Source: Clostridia bacterium
GTDB taxonomy: Bacteria; Bacillota; Clostridia; Oscillospirales; Acutalibacteraceae
Assembly (NCBI GenBank): GCA_017416765.1
Contig: JAFQBE010000001.1
Location: forward strand, 1 to 58,438
Direction of reading: 5' to 3'
DNA length: 58,438 nt
Part shown: positions 14,882 through 24,140 of the stretch, piece by piece
Layout of the letters: each line of letters starts with the position of its first letter
Numbering within the stretch: position 1 is the first letter of the stretch
Position numbers and translations under genes: made by a program
The notes under the pieces: model-generated
What the model saw: only the letters and a program-made list of their open reading frames with translations
The model's database searches: none
Told to the model about the DNA's origin: nothing

Positions 14882-15856
14882 ATGGGCTATAAGCATCTGG
14901 TTTTTCCCGAAAATTCACTTTTTCTTGTTACCGGCGGTGCAGGCTTTATAGGCAGCAACCTGTGTGAAGCTGTACTTGATATGGGTTACCGCGTCAGATG
15001 TCTTGACGATTTATCTACGGGTTCACAGAAAAATGTTGATTTGTTTTTATCAAACCCGAATTATGAATTTATTAAGGGCGATATAAAAGATTTTGATACC
15101 TGTGTGAGTGCTTGCAAGGGTGTTGATTTTGTACTAAATCAGGCCGCATGGGGCAGTGTGCCGAGAAGCATTGAAATGCCGCTGTTTTACTGCGCAAACA
15201 ATATTACGGGTACGCTGAATATGCTTGAAGCGGCAAGAATAAACGGGGTTAAAAAGTTCGTTTATGCTTCATCGTCCTCAGTTTACGGCGATGAACCGCA
15301 TCTTCCGAAGGCTGAAGGGAAGGAAGGCAATCTGCTGTCACCCTATGCGCTGACTAAACGCTGTGATGAAGAATGGGCAAAGCAGTACACCATGCACTAT
15401 GGGCTGGATACGTATGGCTTGCGCTATTTTAATGTTTTCGGCAGAAGGCAGAGCCCTGACGGAGCATATGCCGCAGTTATTCCGAAATTTATAAAAATGT
15501 TGATGAACGGTGAACAGCCCACAATCAACGGCGACGGAAAGCAAAGTCGCGATTTTACCTATATTGAAAATGTTATAGAAGCCAATCTCAAAGCCTGTCA
15601 TGCGCCGCACTCTGCGGCGGGTGAAGCGTTCAACATAGCCTACGGCGGCAGAGAGTATCTTATAGATATTTATTATTCGCTTACAAAGGCGCTCGGCGTT
15701 GAACTTGAACCGAATTTCGGTCCTGACCGTGCGGGGGATATCAAGCACAGCAATGCCGATATTTCAAAGGCAAAAGCCATGCTCGGTTATGAACCCGAAT
15801 ATAACTTTGAACGCGGACTTGAAGAAGCTATAGAATGGTATAAAAATAATTTGTAA
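14882..15856 (+). CDS. UDP-N-acetylhexosamine 4-epimerase (TviC/WbpP type)
   Basis: 324 residues of extended short-chain dehydrogenase type. TGGAGFIGSNL (about 18-28) binds NAD, LDDLSTGSQKNVD follows, and VYASSSSVYGD plus SPYALTKRCDE supply the Ser and Tyr-x3-Lys catalytic set. The partner arrangement with a TviB/WbpO-like dehydrogenase is the known Vi-antigen and O6-antigen pair, which interconverts UDP-GlcNAc(A) and UDP-GalNAc(A). GGAGA lies upstream of ATG 14882. It is co-transcribed with both neighbours. Confidence 0.88.
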   Translation: MGYKHLVFPENSLFLVTGGAGFIGSNLCEAVLDMGYRVRCLDDLSTGSQKNVDLFLSNPNYEFIKGDIKDFDTCVSACKGVDFVLNQAAWGSVPRSIEMPLFYCANNITGTLNMLEAARINGVKKFVYASSSSVYGDEPHLPKAEGKEGNLLSPYALTKRCDEEWAKQYTMHYGLDTYGLRYFNVFGRRQSPDGAYAAVIPKFIKMLMNGEQPTINGDGKQSRDFTYIENVIEANLKACHAPHSAAGEAFNIAYGGREYLIDIYYSLTKALGVELEPNFGPDRAGDIKHSNADISKAKAMLGYEPEYNFERGLEEAIEWYKNNL

Positions 15857-15886
15857 TTTTTAAATAAGTTTACGGAGGTAATAAAT

Positions 15887-16828
15887 ATGCTTAAAGTTGG
15901 TCTTGTAGGTGTCGGCGGAATAAGCGGCGCACACATTCCTGCGTGGGATAATATGGAGAATGCTGAGCTTGTTGCGCTTTGCGATATTCGTCCCGAACGT
16001 ATGGAAAAGTATGAAGGCAAGCGTTGTTACACAGATTTTGATGAAATGCTGACTAATGAAGAAATTGATATTCTTGATATCTGTCTGCCTACATATCTTC
16101 ACGCAGATTTTGCGGTAAAGGCTATGGAAAAGGGTATCAATGTAATTACCGAAAAGCCGATTTCCTTAAAGGAAGAAGATGTAGAAAGAGTTTATTCAAC
16201 AGCGGCAAAGAATAACGTGAAGTTCATGGTTGCTCAGGTGCTTCGCTTCTGGCCCGAATACGAGGTGCTTAAAGAAATTTATGATACAAAAAAGTACGGT
16301 AAGCTCCTTTCCGGTACAATGACCCGCCTTGGTCATAAGCCCCGCTGGAGCTGGGATAACTGGATGATGGATGAAAAACGCAGCGGTCTTGTTCCGTTTG
16401 ACCTTCACATTCACGATCTTGATTTTATGGTATACGCTTTCGGTCAGCCCAAGGTTGCACATCAGTACCGTTCAAAGCGTCCTGACCAGGATTTCTTGAG
16501 CGTCAGCTACGATTTCGGCGATTTCACAATCAATACCGAGGCTTCATGGTATGATAACTGCTATCCGTTTACCGCACAGTTCCGCTTCCAGTTTGAAGAT
16601 GCACTTGTTGTAAACGAAAAGGGCAGAATGGTCATCTACGGCAAGGAAGATGAAATTGACCTTACCAAGGAAACCAAGGGCGATACAGGTTCAATCAACC
16701 TGCCCAAGAGCGATGCATACGCAAACGAGATAAAGTATTTTGCACACTGCGTTGAAAACGATTTGCCCGTTGAAAAGGTTACGGCAGAAAGCCTTCTGTG
16801 TGTACTGAAAATACTTAACAGCTTATAA
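15887..16828 (+). CDS. Gfo/Idh/MocA-family oxidoreductase
   Basis: 313 residues. The N-terminal nucleotide site is VGLVGVGGISGAHIPAW, the EKP signature is NVITEKPISL (about 89-98), and the C-terminal sheet domain contains DLHIHDLDFMVYAFG with the conserved His/Asp pair. Family members oxidise or reduce sugar ring positions using NAD(P). After the TviB/TviC-like pair, a role on the UDP-uronic acid (for example 3-oxidation, as in WlbA/WbpB) is plausible but unproven, and no aminotransferase follows. A strong GGAGGT precedes ATG 15887. Confidence 0.85.
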   Translation: MLKVGLVGVGGISGAHIPAWDNMENAELVALCDIRPERMEKYEGKRCYTDFDEMLTNEEIDILDICLPTYLHADFAVKAMEKGINVITEKPISLKEEDVERVYSTAAKNNVKFMVAQVLRFWPEYEVLKEIYDTKKYGKLLSGTMTRLGHKPRWSWDNWMMDEKRSGLVPFDLHIHDLDFMVYAFGQPKVAHQYRSKRPDQDFLSVSYDFGDFTINTEASWYDNCYPFTAQFRFQFEDALVVNEKGRMVIYGKEDEIDLTKETKGDTGSINLPKSDAYANEIKYFAHCVENDLPVEKVTAESLLCVLKILNSL

Positions 16829-16844
16829 TAAGGAATGTTATAAC

Positions 16845-17423
16845 ATGATAAAAACAAAAGCTGATTTACAGGAATATCTGTTGGCAGATGCCAAAGCAAA
16901 CGGCAGAAGCACAATTAAGGCTGCGCGTTTTGGTGACGATATTTGGAAGTTTATTTTGTCACTTCGAAAAATGGAATTCTATATTAATAAAGAATCCGGC
17001 AACAGCTTACTTAACCGCGCTTTAAGAATTTTTCACATATATATGTATCATCATTATTGTGTGAAATATTGCTTTACAATACCGGCTAATGTTTTTGATA
17101 AGGGACTATCTATTGCTCATATAGGAACAATAGCGGTGTCAATGAATGCTCATGTTGGTAAAAACTGCCGCATACACGAGGGGGTAACAATCGGCACAAC
17201 GAACGGTCAGTCAGAAGGCGCAACTATAGGTAACAATGTTTTTATCGGAACAGGTGCTAAAATAATAGGTGATATATATATTGCTGATGATGTTGCAATA
17301 GGTGCCAATGCTGTTGTTACAAAATCTATTGATGAACCGGGTACAACATGGGCAGGCGTGCCTGCAAAAAAAATCAGTAACAACAATTCACATTCAAATC
17401 TTAACCCGAAAATTTTTGAATAA
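16845..17423 (+). CDS. Left-handed beta-helix acetyltransferase (CysE/capsule type)
   Basis: 192 residues. The N-terminal helical region MIKTKADLQEYLLADAKANG is typical of capsule serine-acetyltransferase-like proteins. From about residue 90, hexapeptide repeats follow (GKNCRIHEGVTIG; GNNVFIGTGAKIIGDIYI; ADDVAIGANAVVT), ending in the GVPAKKI motif. It transfers acetyl from acetyl-CoA to a sugar hydroxyl or amine. As last gene of the TviB/TviC operon it probably decorates the polysaccharide. The DNA is more AT-rich than the two genes before it. A terminator follows at 17447. Confidence 0.82.
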   Translation: MIKTKADLQEYLLADAKANGRSTIKAARFGDDIWKFILSLRKMEFYINKESGNSLLNRALRIFHIYMYHHYCVKYCFTIPANVFDKGLSIAHIGTIAVSMNAHVGKNCRIHEGVTIGTTNGQSEGATIGNNVFIGTGAKIIGDIYIADDVAIGANAVVTKSIDEPGTTWAGVPAKKISNNNSHSNLNPKIFE

Positions 17424-17446
17424 ATGATATGTTAGATTAATATTAA

Positions 17447-17482
17447 AAGGTGCTGTCATTTCCGGACAGCACCTTTGCTTTT
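17447..17482 (+). terminator. Intrinsic terminator of the TviB/TviC operon
   Basis: AGGTGCTGTC (17448-17457) pairs perfectly with GACAGCACCT (17465-17474), followed by TTTGCTTTTA. Confidence 0.88.
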
Positions 17483-17491
17483 ATAGAAATA

Positions 17492-18859
17492 TTAAGCTTT
17501 GACAATATCCCTTACAACATGTACGCCGCTGGCGGAGGCGTGGGAGAGGGAGTGGGTGATTCCGCTGCCGTCGCCGATGATGTAAAGCCCGTCATACTTG
17601 CTTTGCAGGCTTTCGTTTACTTCAACCTCCATGTTATAGAATTTAACTTCTACGCCGTAAAGCAGGGTGTCGTCGTTTGCTGTGCCTGGTGCAATTTTAT
17701 CAAGCGCATAAATCATTTCTATAATTCCGTCAAGTATGCGCTTTGGAAGCACAAGGCTTAAATCGCCCGGTGTTGCGTTGAGTGTTGGTGTGATGAATGC
17801 TCCATCTATTCTGTCCTGGTTTGAGCGCTGACCGCGTATAAGGTCGCCGAAGCGCTGAACTATGACTCCGCCGCCGAGCATATTGCTCAAGCGTGCTATG
17901 CTTTCGCCGTAGCCGTTGGAATCCTTGAACGGTTCGGAAAAATGTTTTGCAACAAGCAGGGCAAAGTTTGTGTTTTCCGTCTGCTTGGCAGGGTCTTCAT
18001 AGCTGTGACCGTTTACGGTAATAATGCCGTTTGTGTTTTCGTTTACTACCGCACCCTTGGGGTTCATGCAGAAGGTGCGTACCTTATCTTCGTATTTCGG
18101 TGTGCGGTATACGATTTTACTTTCGTAAAGTTCATCAGTAAGGTGTGAAAAAACCTCTGCGGGCAGTTCTACGCGCACGCCGATATCGACACGGTTGCTG
18201 TGGGTTGGTATATCAAGTTCGCGGCAAACCTTTTCCATCCATTTGCTGCCGCTTCTGCCTACGGAAATGATGCACTTGCTGCAGGTGTATTCGCCGCTTT
18301 GGCAGATTATTTTATAGCCACCGTCAATTATTTCAATTGTTTCAACGGGTGTGTCAAAGAAAAATTCAACCTTATCCTGAAGATAAGCATAAAGATTTTC
18401 AAGAACAATGTAGTTAATGTCTGTGCCGAGATGGCGGACAGATGCATCAAGCAGATGCAAATCGTTCTGAATACATATTTTTTTGAATTTTGAACCTGCG
18501 GTGCTGTAAAGCTTGGTGCCTTTACCGCCGTATTCCATGTTTATTTCGTCAACATACTTCATTAATTCAAGCGCACGGTTTTTGCCTATATATTCAAAAA
18601 GCGTACCGCCGAAATCGTTGGTGATGTTGTATTTGCCGTCGGAAAAAGCTCCCGCACCGCCGAAGCCGCTCATAATTGAGCAGGTTTTACAGTTTATGCA
18701 GCTTTTTATTTTGTCGCCGTCAATAGGGCAGCGACGCTTGCTCAGCGCGTGACCTGATTCAAAAACGGCAACCTTCATATCCGGTGCGAGCTTTGTAAGC
18801 TCATAGGCTGAAAATATACCGCCCGGACCTGCACCGATAATAATTATATCATAATTCAT
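17492..18859 (-). CDS. FAD-dependent dehydrogenase of the COG2509 type
   Basis: 455 residues. DIIIIGAGPGGIFSAYEL (residues 4-21) is the FAD Rossmann site. A Cys cluster CINCKTCSIMSGFGGAGAFSDG lies near 55-75, and a second FAD contact (GLYIIGDGSGITHSLSHASASG) is near the C terminus. It matches the conserved NAD(P)/FAD oxidoreductases of anaerobes whose substrate is unknown. ATG 18859 is preferred because AAGGTGG lies 8 bases upstream; GTG 18871 overlaps it. It is a single leftward gene converging on the TviB/TviC operon. Confidence 0.8.
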   Translation of the reverse strand: MNYDIIIIGAGPGGIFSAYELTKLAPDMKVAVFESGHALSKRRCPIDGDKIKSCINCKTCSIMSGFGGAGAFSDGKYNITNDFGGTLFEYIGKNRALELMKYVDEINMEYGGKGTKLYSTAGSKFKKICIQNDLHLLDASVRHLGTDINYIVLENLYAYLQDKVEFFFDTPVETIEIIDGGYKIICQSGEYTCSKCIISVGRSGSKWMEKVCRELDIPTHSNRVDIGVRVELPAEVFSHLTDELYESKIVYRTPKYEDKVRTFCMNPKGAVVNENTNGIITVNGHSYEDPAKQTENTNFALLVAKHFSEPFKDSNGYGESIARLSNMLGGGVIVQRFGDLIRGQRSNQDRIDGAFITPTLNATPGDLSLVLPKRILDGIIEMIYALDKIAPGTANDDTLLYGVEVKFYNMEVEVNESLQSKYDGLYIIGDGSGITHSLSHASASGVHVVRDIVKA

Positions 18860-19034
18860 TTTTGTTTCCACCTTAAAGATATTGTGTTAGTTTAACCTGT
18901 AGCAATATTTTATCATAAATACAACAGTTTGGCAATAATGCAAAATAAGGTGTGTTAATTTTTTGTAAAATCTATTCCATTTGCTGCTTTAATGCGTTAC
19001 AATAAATAAAAAAAGAACGAAAAGGTGAGCTTTT

Positions 19035-20075
19035 ATGACTCCTATGGTTTTTGTGCGTTACCTTACTGCTTTTGCAATGGCAGGCTACTATCTTTTTAAT
19101 TATGTGTTCAATAATTATGCGTATCCTGCAATAAGTGCCTCGGGGGCATATCTTTTCTGTTACTTTGTCGGCAATGAAGTCAATGAACAAACGCTTCATT
19201 TTGCTGTCAGTACGGACGGATATAATTTTAAAGCACTCAATAATAATGAAGCTGTTATAAAACAGACCAAAGGTACGGGCTGTGTGCGTGACCCGTATAT
19301 ATTAAAGGGTAAAGACGAAACAGGAAAAGAATGTTATTTTATTATCGCTACGGATATGAATGCGCTTGAAGGCTGGACTTCAAACCATTGCCTTATTACC
19401 TGGAAATCCTATGACCTTGTTAATTGGTTTGACGAAACGGTAATTGATATGCGTCAGTTTCCCGGCTTTGAAACTACAACCCGCGCATGGGCACCGCAGG
19501 CAATATGGGATAATGAAAAGCAGATGTATATGGTCTACTGGGCAAATTCCACGCAGGAAAACGATTGTGCAGGCCATTACTACGCATATACCAAGGATTT
19601 TAAAACCTTTGAAACCATGCCGCAGGTGCTTTACGGCAGATGGAACGAAACTGACCCCGAAACAGGTGAAAAACGCAATATTCAATGCATCGACGGTGAT
19701 ATTATTTATAACGAAAAGGACGGATATTACTACCTTTATTTCAAAGAGGATATTACGCAGAAGATTGCATATGTAAAGTCAAAGAACCTTACAGGACCGT
19801 ATAATACGGATTATACAATATGCTCACTCAACTATTGGGGCGTTGAAGGCAGCTCGATGTACCGTATTACAGGCACAAATGCGTGGATGATGATTATGGA
19901 CGAATACGGACAGGATTCCTACTTTGCGCAGATGACGCGCGATTTCAAGTCTTTCCGCCGTGTACAGCGCTCTACATACTCTATGGACCACCTGAAACCA
20001 AGGCACGGCTCAGTTGTACCGATAAGCGAAGAAGAATATTTCAGAATGGTTGAAGCATACGGTATTCAAAAATAA
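19035..20075 (+). CDS. GH43-like glycosidase with N-terminal membrane segment
   Basis: 346 residues. A five-bladed propeller is indicated by CVRDPYILKG (Asp near 86, the general base position), RAWAPQAIWDNEKQMYMVYW and VEGSSMYRITG (candidate Glu acid near 263). Residues 5-25 are hydrophobic and could anchor the protein. GH43 enzymes remove arabinose or xylose side chains; the exact activity cannot be read. AAAAGGTGAG precedes ATG 19035. It leads a three-gene rightward group with DUF4838 and DUF2804 proteins, an apparent glycan-processing cluster. Confidence 0.75.
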   Translation: MTPMVFVRYLTAFAMAGYYLFNYVFNNYAYPAISASGAYLFCYFVGNEVNEQTLHFAVSTDGYNFKALNNNEAVIKQTKGTGCVRDPYILKGKDETGKECYFIIATDMNALEGWTSNHCLITWKSYDLVNWFDETVIDMRQFPGFETTTRAWAPQAIWDNEKQMYMVYWANSTQENDCAGHYYAYTKDFKTFETMPQVLYGRWNETDPETGEKRNIQCIDGDIIYNEKDGYYYLYFKEDITQKIAYVKSKNLTGPYNTDYTICSLNYWGVEGSSMYRITGTNAWMMIMDEYGQDSYFAQMTRDFKSFRRVQRSTYSMDHLKPRHGSVVPISEEEYFRMVEAYGIQK

Positions 20076-20104
20076 ATCTGCAAAAATAACGGAGGTAAAC
20101 AGCA

Positions 20105-22015
20105 ATGAAAAAAGCATTTTGTATCATGTTAGGATTGGTGATGTTTGTAATGGCAATTCCCTTTACAGCGTTTGCAGCTGAAAACGAATTCCCTGTATAC
20201 GATGCAGTTGTTGTTGCGGGCGAAAATGCATCCGCAACGGATAAGTTCGCGGCAGAAAAGCTGGCTTTTTACCTTGGAAAAATACTCGGAAAGGCTATGA
20301 GCGTCGTTGACGATACGGCAGAAAAGGCAGATTATGAAATTATTGTAGGCGAAACGGCAAGAGAAGCCGTTGACCTTTCCTCACGAAACGACGGAGGATA
20401 CACTATAACTTCCGATGCCGAAAAGGTTGTAATCTGCGGCAAGGGTAACAAGGGTACAATAAACGGCGTTTATGCCTTCCTTGAAAAATACTGTGGCTGT
20501 AATTGGTATGAATCGGGTGTTATTGTAACCCCGGAAAACGCTCAGCTTACCGTGCCCGCTGATATTAATGATACATATAATACTTTCTTTGAATACACCG
20601 AAACGGATACTACAAGTTCGCGCGATACTGAATTTTCGCTTGCAAACGGGCAGACAGGTGGCGTATACCGCGATTTTACTGTTGCGCAGGGCTCGGGTGT
20701 TGAATATATCGGTTCGTTTGCGCATACATTGGCTAACCAAATCTGCAAGCCTGATATGTACTTTGCAGAGCATCCAGAATATTTTGCTTTGCACGGCGGC
20801 AAAAGAGTGCCGGAACAGCTTTGCTTAACCAATGAAGATGTAAAGGCTGCTGTAACGCAGGAGGTGCTTGACCTTCTTGCTGCACAGCATAATCCCGATG
20901 CAAGCATTCAGATAGTTTCGTTGACCCAGCACGATAATCAGCTTTACTGTGAGTGTGAAAACTGTGCTGCAATTGACAAGGAAAACGGCGCACATTCCGG
21001 TACAATGATTACCTTTGTAAATGATATTGCAAAGCGCGTAAAAGCCGCAGGTAATTACGATAACATAGCCTTTGATACCTTTGCTTACCAGTATACGCGT
21101 CAGGCACCCTCCAAGGTTAAACCGCGTGAGGATGTTATAGTCCGCCTTTGCTCTATTGAATGTTGCTTTGGTCATACACTTGATAATCCTGATTGCAAGG
21201 AGAATGCGGCATTTATGCATGACCTTGAACAGTGGGGCAAAATCTGTAACAGAATTTATATCTGGGATTATGTTCATAACTATGCCGAATCTGTTTGCCT
21301 GTTCCCGAATTTTGGCGTAATGCAGCGCAATGTTCAGATTTTTTATGAGAACAACGTCAAGGGCGTTTATGAAGAAGGCAACTATTATATCAATGAGTGT
21401 GACGGCGAATTCGGCGAAATGCGTACATACCTGCTTGCAAAGCTTCTGCAGAATCCCTATTGCGATTACTATGCCGAAATGGACGGATATCTGAATGCAG
21501 TTTACGGACCGGGCGGCAAATTTATCCGCGAATTTATTGATATTGCAACAGCACATGCGGTGACCAATTTGCAGCACCTTAAAATCTACCAGAAATCGCA
21601 GAATACGCTTTACAATATGAGTAATGCAGATATTGAGTACTGCAATGAGCTTTGGGAAAAGGCAAAGGCTGCCGCAGAAAATGCTGAACAGTTAAGCCAA
21701 ATCGAGCGCTCGGAGCTTTCATGGCGCTACTGGAAGGCTGTAAACAGAAAAAGCGAATTTTCGCTGTGGCAGTTCCCGTATCTTTGGATGCGCGAAAACG
21801 AAAAGCTGTATAACGATTTCAGGAGTATGGGAATAATCAGAATGAACGAAGGCGGCAACAGCAATTTGTCAGAATGTAATCTGCTTTATCTTTACAGAAT
21901 TCCCACAAAATGGACCACGCTTTATAACGAAACATATTGGGATGCGCTTAACCCCTATGCCGTAAAGCTTTATAATTTCCTTGGTGAAGTTTATCGCTTT
22001 TTTGGCGGAAAGTAA
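20105..22015 (+). CDS. Secreted DUF4838 protein with GH67-type N-terminal domain
   Basis: 636 residues. The signal peptide is CIMLGLVMFVMAIPFTAFAA (cleavage near 23). Residues 30-150 are the alpha-glucuronidase/hexosaminidase N-terminal fold (ADYEIIVGETAREAV; GNKGTINGVYAFLEKYCGC). Residues 180-600 carry DUF4838 hallmarks: HPEYFALHGGKR, CLTNEDVK, IVSLTQHDNQLYCECENC, and IYIWDYVHNYAE, consistent with a TIM-barrel glycosidase-like enzyme. The C terminus ends with a short amphipathic helix (YNFLGEVYRFFGGK). Function is unproven but a secreted uronic-acid-releasing or related hydrolase fits. GGAGGT precedes ATG 20105. Confidence 0.8.
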   Translation: MKKAFCIMLGLVMFVMAIPFTAFAAENEFPVYDAVVVAGENASATDKFAAEKLAFYLGKILGKAMSVVDDTAEKADYEIIVGETAREAVDLSSRNDGGYTITSDAEKVVICGKGNKGTINGVYAFLEKYCGCNWYESGVIVTPENAQLTVPADINDTYNTFFEYTETDTTSSRDTEFSLANGQTGGVYRDFTVAQGSGVEYIGSFAHTLANQICKPDMYFAEHPEYFALHGGKRVPEQLCLTNEDVKAAVTQEVLDLLAAQHNPDASIQIVSLTQHDNQLYCECENCAAIDKENGAHSGTMITFVNDIAKRVKAAGNYDNIAFDTFAYQYTRQAPSKVKPREDVIVRLCSIECCFGHTLDNPDCKENAAFMHDLEQWGKICNRIYIWDYVHNYAESVCLFPNFGVMQRNVQIFYENNVKGVYEEGNYYINECDGEFGEMRTYLLAKLLQNPYCDYYAEMDGYLNAVYGPGGKFIREFIDIATAHAVTNLQHLKIYQKSQNTLYNMSNADIEYCNELWEKAKAAAENAEQLSQIERSELSWRYWKAVNRKSEFSLWQFPYLWMRENEKLYNDFRSMGIIRMNEGGNSNLSECNLLYLYRIPTKWTTLYNETYWDALNPYAVKLYNFLGEVYRFFGGK

Positions 22016-22093
22016 TTTTTTAATTAAAAGCTGTTGAAAAAAATTCAATATGATATTACAATAAACATAAGAAAATTTCAGGAGGATTTTACA

Positions 22094-23182
22094 ATGCAAA
22101 GAACCTATGTTCCTTTTCAGAATTGGAAAGAAAAATCCAAGCAGACTGAATACACTGAAAAAACAACCTTGCTTTCAGCTGACGGTAAGCTGCAGGCAAA
22201 GGGCTGGGCAAGAAAGAATGTTTTTGATTACGACAGAACAAAGGTAAAAGCCAAGCTTATGAGCCGCAAGGAATGGGATTTCTACCAGGTGTCTGACGGC
22301 AAATATATGGTTCAGCTCAACTTTGCCAATATCAATATAGGCGGTTTTGTTTCTGCAAAGCTGATTGACCTTGAAAACGGCAGGCTTATTATTGACGCTA
22401 CCCAGCTTTTCCTTGGCGGTAAGGATAAGTATGTTCCGCCCGCAAAGGGTGATGTGCCCAACCGCATGACATACAAAATCGGCAAGGCAGAGTTCGATTT
22501 TGATACAAAGGAAACTACAAGAACCCTGTGGTTCAAAATGCCGCTGAAGGGCAAAATGGTTGAGTGTAAGTTCGATATGGATATTATGCCAAACCTTGAA
22601 AATATTACTACCGTTCTTCCCTTTGCAGGCGATGACACAAAGTATTTCATGACTACGAAGCAGAACTGTATGCCCTGCGAAGGTATATTTAAAATTGACG
22701 GTGAAACCTGGAGCTTTTCCAAGGCGGATTCGTTCTGTGCGCTTGACTGGGGCAGAGTTAACACTCCGCACGAAATGGTATGGTATTGGGGCAACGGCTC
22801 AAGCTACATAACCGATGCTGCCGGCGAAAAGCACCTTTTCGGTTTTGAAATTACATGGGCTATAGGCGATGAAAGCAACGCAACCGAAACCTGCCTTTTC
22901 TTCGACGGCAAGGCACATAAATTCGGCGCAGTTGATGTTGAAACCTTCCCGAAGTCCGATAAATTCATGCAGCCGTGGAAGTTTGTTTCGGAAGACGGCA
23001 GATTTAATATGACCATGACCCCCACATTTGACTACCATACCGATATGAACCTCGGCGTTGCAAGAATGCATACCCACCAGGTCCACGGACTGTGGAGCGG
23101 CGATGTAACCCTTGACGACGGCACAAAGCTCGAAATTAAGGATATGTACGCGTTCTGCGAGTATGTGGAAAATAAATGGTGA
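22094..23182 (+). CDS. DUF2804 family protein
   Basis: 362 residues. DUF2804 features include FDYDRTKVKAKLMSRKEWDF, FALDWGR-like FCALDWGRVNTP near 220, the Trp-rich MVWYWGNGSS, and a C-terminal GLWSGDVTLDDGTKLEIK. The paired beta-sandwich layout resembles AttH-like lipocalin-type proteins. No catalytic role is established. No signal peptide is seen. The strong CAGGAGGAT (22079-22087) sets the start at ATG 22094. It is last in the group with GH43-like and DUF4838, ended by the terminator at 23188. Confidence 0.8.
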   Translation: MQRTYVPFQNWKEKSKQTEYTEKTTLLSADGKLQAKGWARKNVFDYDRTKVKAKLMSRKEWDFYQVSDGKYMVQLNFANINIGGFVSAKLIDLENGRLIIDATQLFLGGKDKYVPPAKGDVPNRMTYKIGKAEFDFDTKETTRTLWFKMPLKGKMVECKFDMDIMPNLENITTVLPFAGDDTKYFMTTKQNCMPCEGIFKIDGETWSFSKADSFCALDWGRVNTPHEMVWYWGNGSSYITDAAGEKHLFGFEITWAIGDESNATETCLFFDGKAHKFGAVDVETFPKSDKFMQPWKFVSEDGRFNMTMTPTFDYHTDMNLGVARMHTHQVHGLWSGDVTLDDGTKLEIKDMYAFCEYVENKW

Positions 23183-23187
23183 TTTAC

Positions 23188-23235
23188 AAAAAGCACTCTA
23201 CATATGGTATTTGACCATATGTAGGGTGCTTTTTA
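23188..23235. terminator. Bidirectional terminator
   Basis: AAAAAGCACTCTACATATGG (from 23188) pairs with its inverse ending at 23233, with T-runs on both strands, between convergent operons. Confidence 0.88.
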
Positions 23236-23240
23236 TTGGG

Positions 23241-24089
23241 TTATTCTTCTTCAATATCATTCAAGAATCTTGCGAGGGCATTTTTCCAATCGGGCAGGGG
23301 CTCGAAGCCGTTGTCAATTAATTTCTGCTTTGAAAGCCTGCTGTTTTTCGGTCGGTGTGCCTTGGTGGGGTATTCGGATGATGCTATGGGTGATATTCTT
23401 GAATTTAATCCCGAAAGCTGCATTATTTCGTAGGCAAATTCTGCCCAGGAGCAGTAGCCTTCGTTTGTTGCGTGGTAAGTTCCGTATTTGTCGGAGTAGA
23501 GCATATCGCAGACGAGTTTTGCAAGGTCTTTTGTATATGTGGGTGAGCCGAACTGGTCGCAAACTACGTTTATTGTATCACGCTCGTGACCCAGGCGAAG
23601 CATGGTTTTAACAAAGTTGTTACCGTTTTTGCCGAATACCCATGCTGTGCGCACTATAAAATGATTGGCTATACTGCGTCGCACTCTGTTTTCACCTTCC
23701 AGCTTTGTCATACCGTATACGGTCAGCGGGTCGGGTCTGTCTTCAACTTCATATGGCTCATCCTTTTCACCGTTGAAAACATAATCCGTACTGATGTATA
23801 TGAATTTCACATCAAGGTTTTTGCAGGCATTGACAAGGTTCTGTGTACCTTCAATGTTGACTTTGTAGCAGCTGGCGGCATCATCTTCCGCTTTGTCAAC
23901 GGCTGTGTATGCGGCACAGTGAATAACGGCATCAGGCTTGCTCGCTTCAATAAAGCCATTGACAGCCTCGGCATTGGTGAGGTCAAAATCTGCTTTGTCC
24001 GTTGCAATAAAGCCTATGCTTCTTGCGGCAAGCTCTTCGGTAACATCGTAACCGAGCTGACCTGCACAGCCTGTAACTAAAACCTTCAT
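23241..24089 (-). CDS. rfbD: dTDP-4-dehydrorhamnose reductase
   Basis: 282 residues, normal size. VTGCAGQLGYDVTEEL (residues 4-19) is the NADPH site, ISTDYVFNGEKDEPY and VYGMTKLEGE supply the Thr and Tyr-x3-Lys catalytic set, and RTAWVFGKNGNNFVKTM is typical of RmlD. It performs the last step of dTDP-L-rhamnose synthesis. It is third in the leftward rmlA-rmlC-rmlD order, separated from rmlC by 51 bases containing a terminator-like hairpin. Confidence 0.93.
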   Translation of the reverse strand: MKVLVTGCAGQLGYDVTEELAARSIGFIATDKADFDLTNAEAVNGFIEASKPDAVIHCAAYTAVDKAEDDAASCYKVNIEGTQNLVNACKNLDVKFIYISTDYVFNGEKDEPYEVEDRPDPLTVYGMTKLEGENRVRRSIANHFIVRTAWVFGKNGNNFVKTMLRLGHERDTINVVCDQFGSPTYTKDLAKLVCDMLYSDKYGTYHATNEGYCSWAEFAYEIMQLSGLNSRISPIASSEYPTKAHRPKNSRLSKQKLIDNGFEPLPDWKNALARFLNDIEEE

Positions 24090-24110
24090 TTGTTTCTTTC
24101 CTTTCCGTTA

Positions 24111-24134
24111 AAAAACGGCGGGAACAAGCCCGCC
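24111..24134 (-). terminator. Terminator-like hairpin inside the rml operon
   Basis: In complement: GGCGGG (24134-24129), a 6-base loop, CCCGCC (24122-24117), then G and a five- to six-T run (24115-24110). It could attenuate rmlD relative to rmlA and rmlC. Confidence 0.65.
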
Positions 24135-24140
24135 AGAATG

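Noticed and set aside
20825-21577. 250-residue leftward ORF inside the DUF4838 gene
   Set aside because: Antisense shadow; composition is Cys/Ile-rich nonsense typical of reverse-frame reads.
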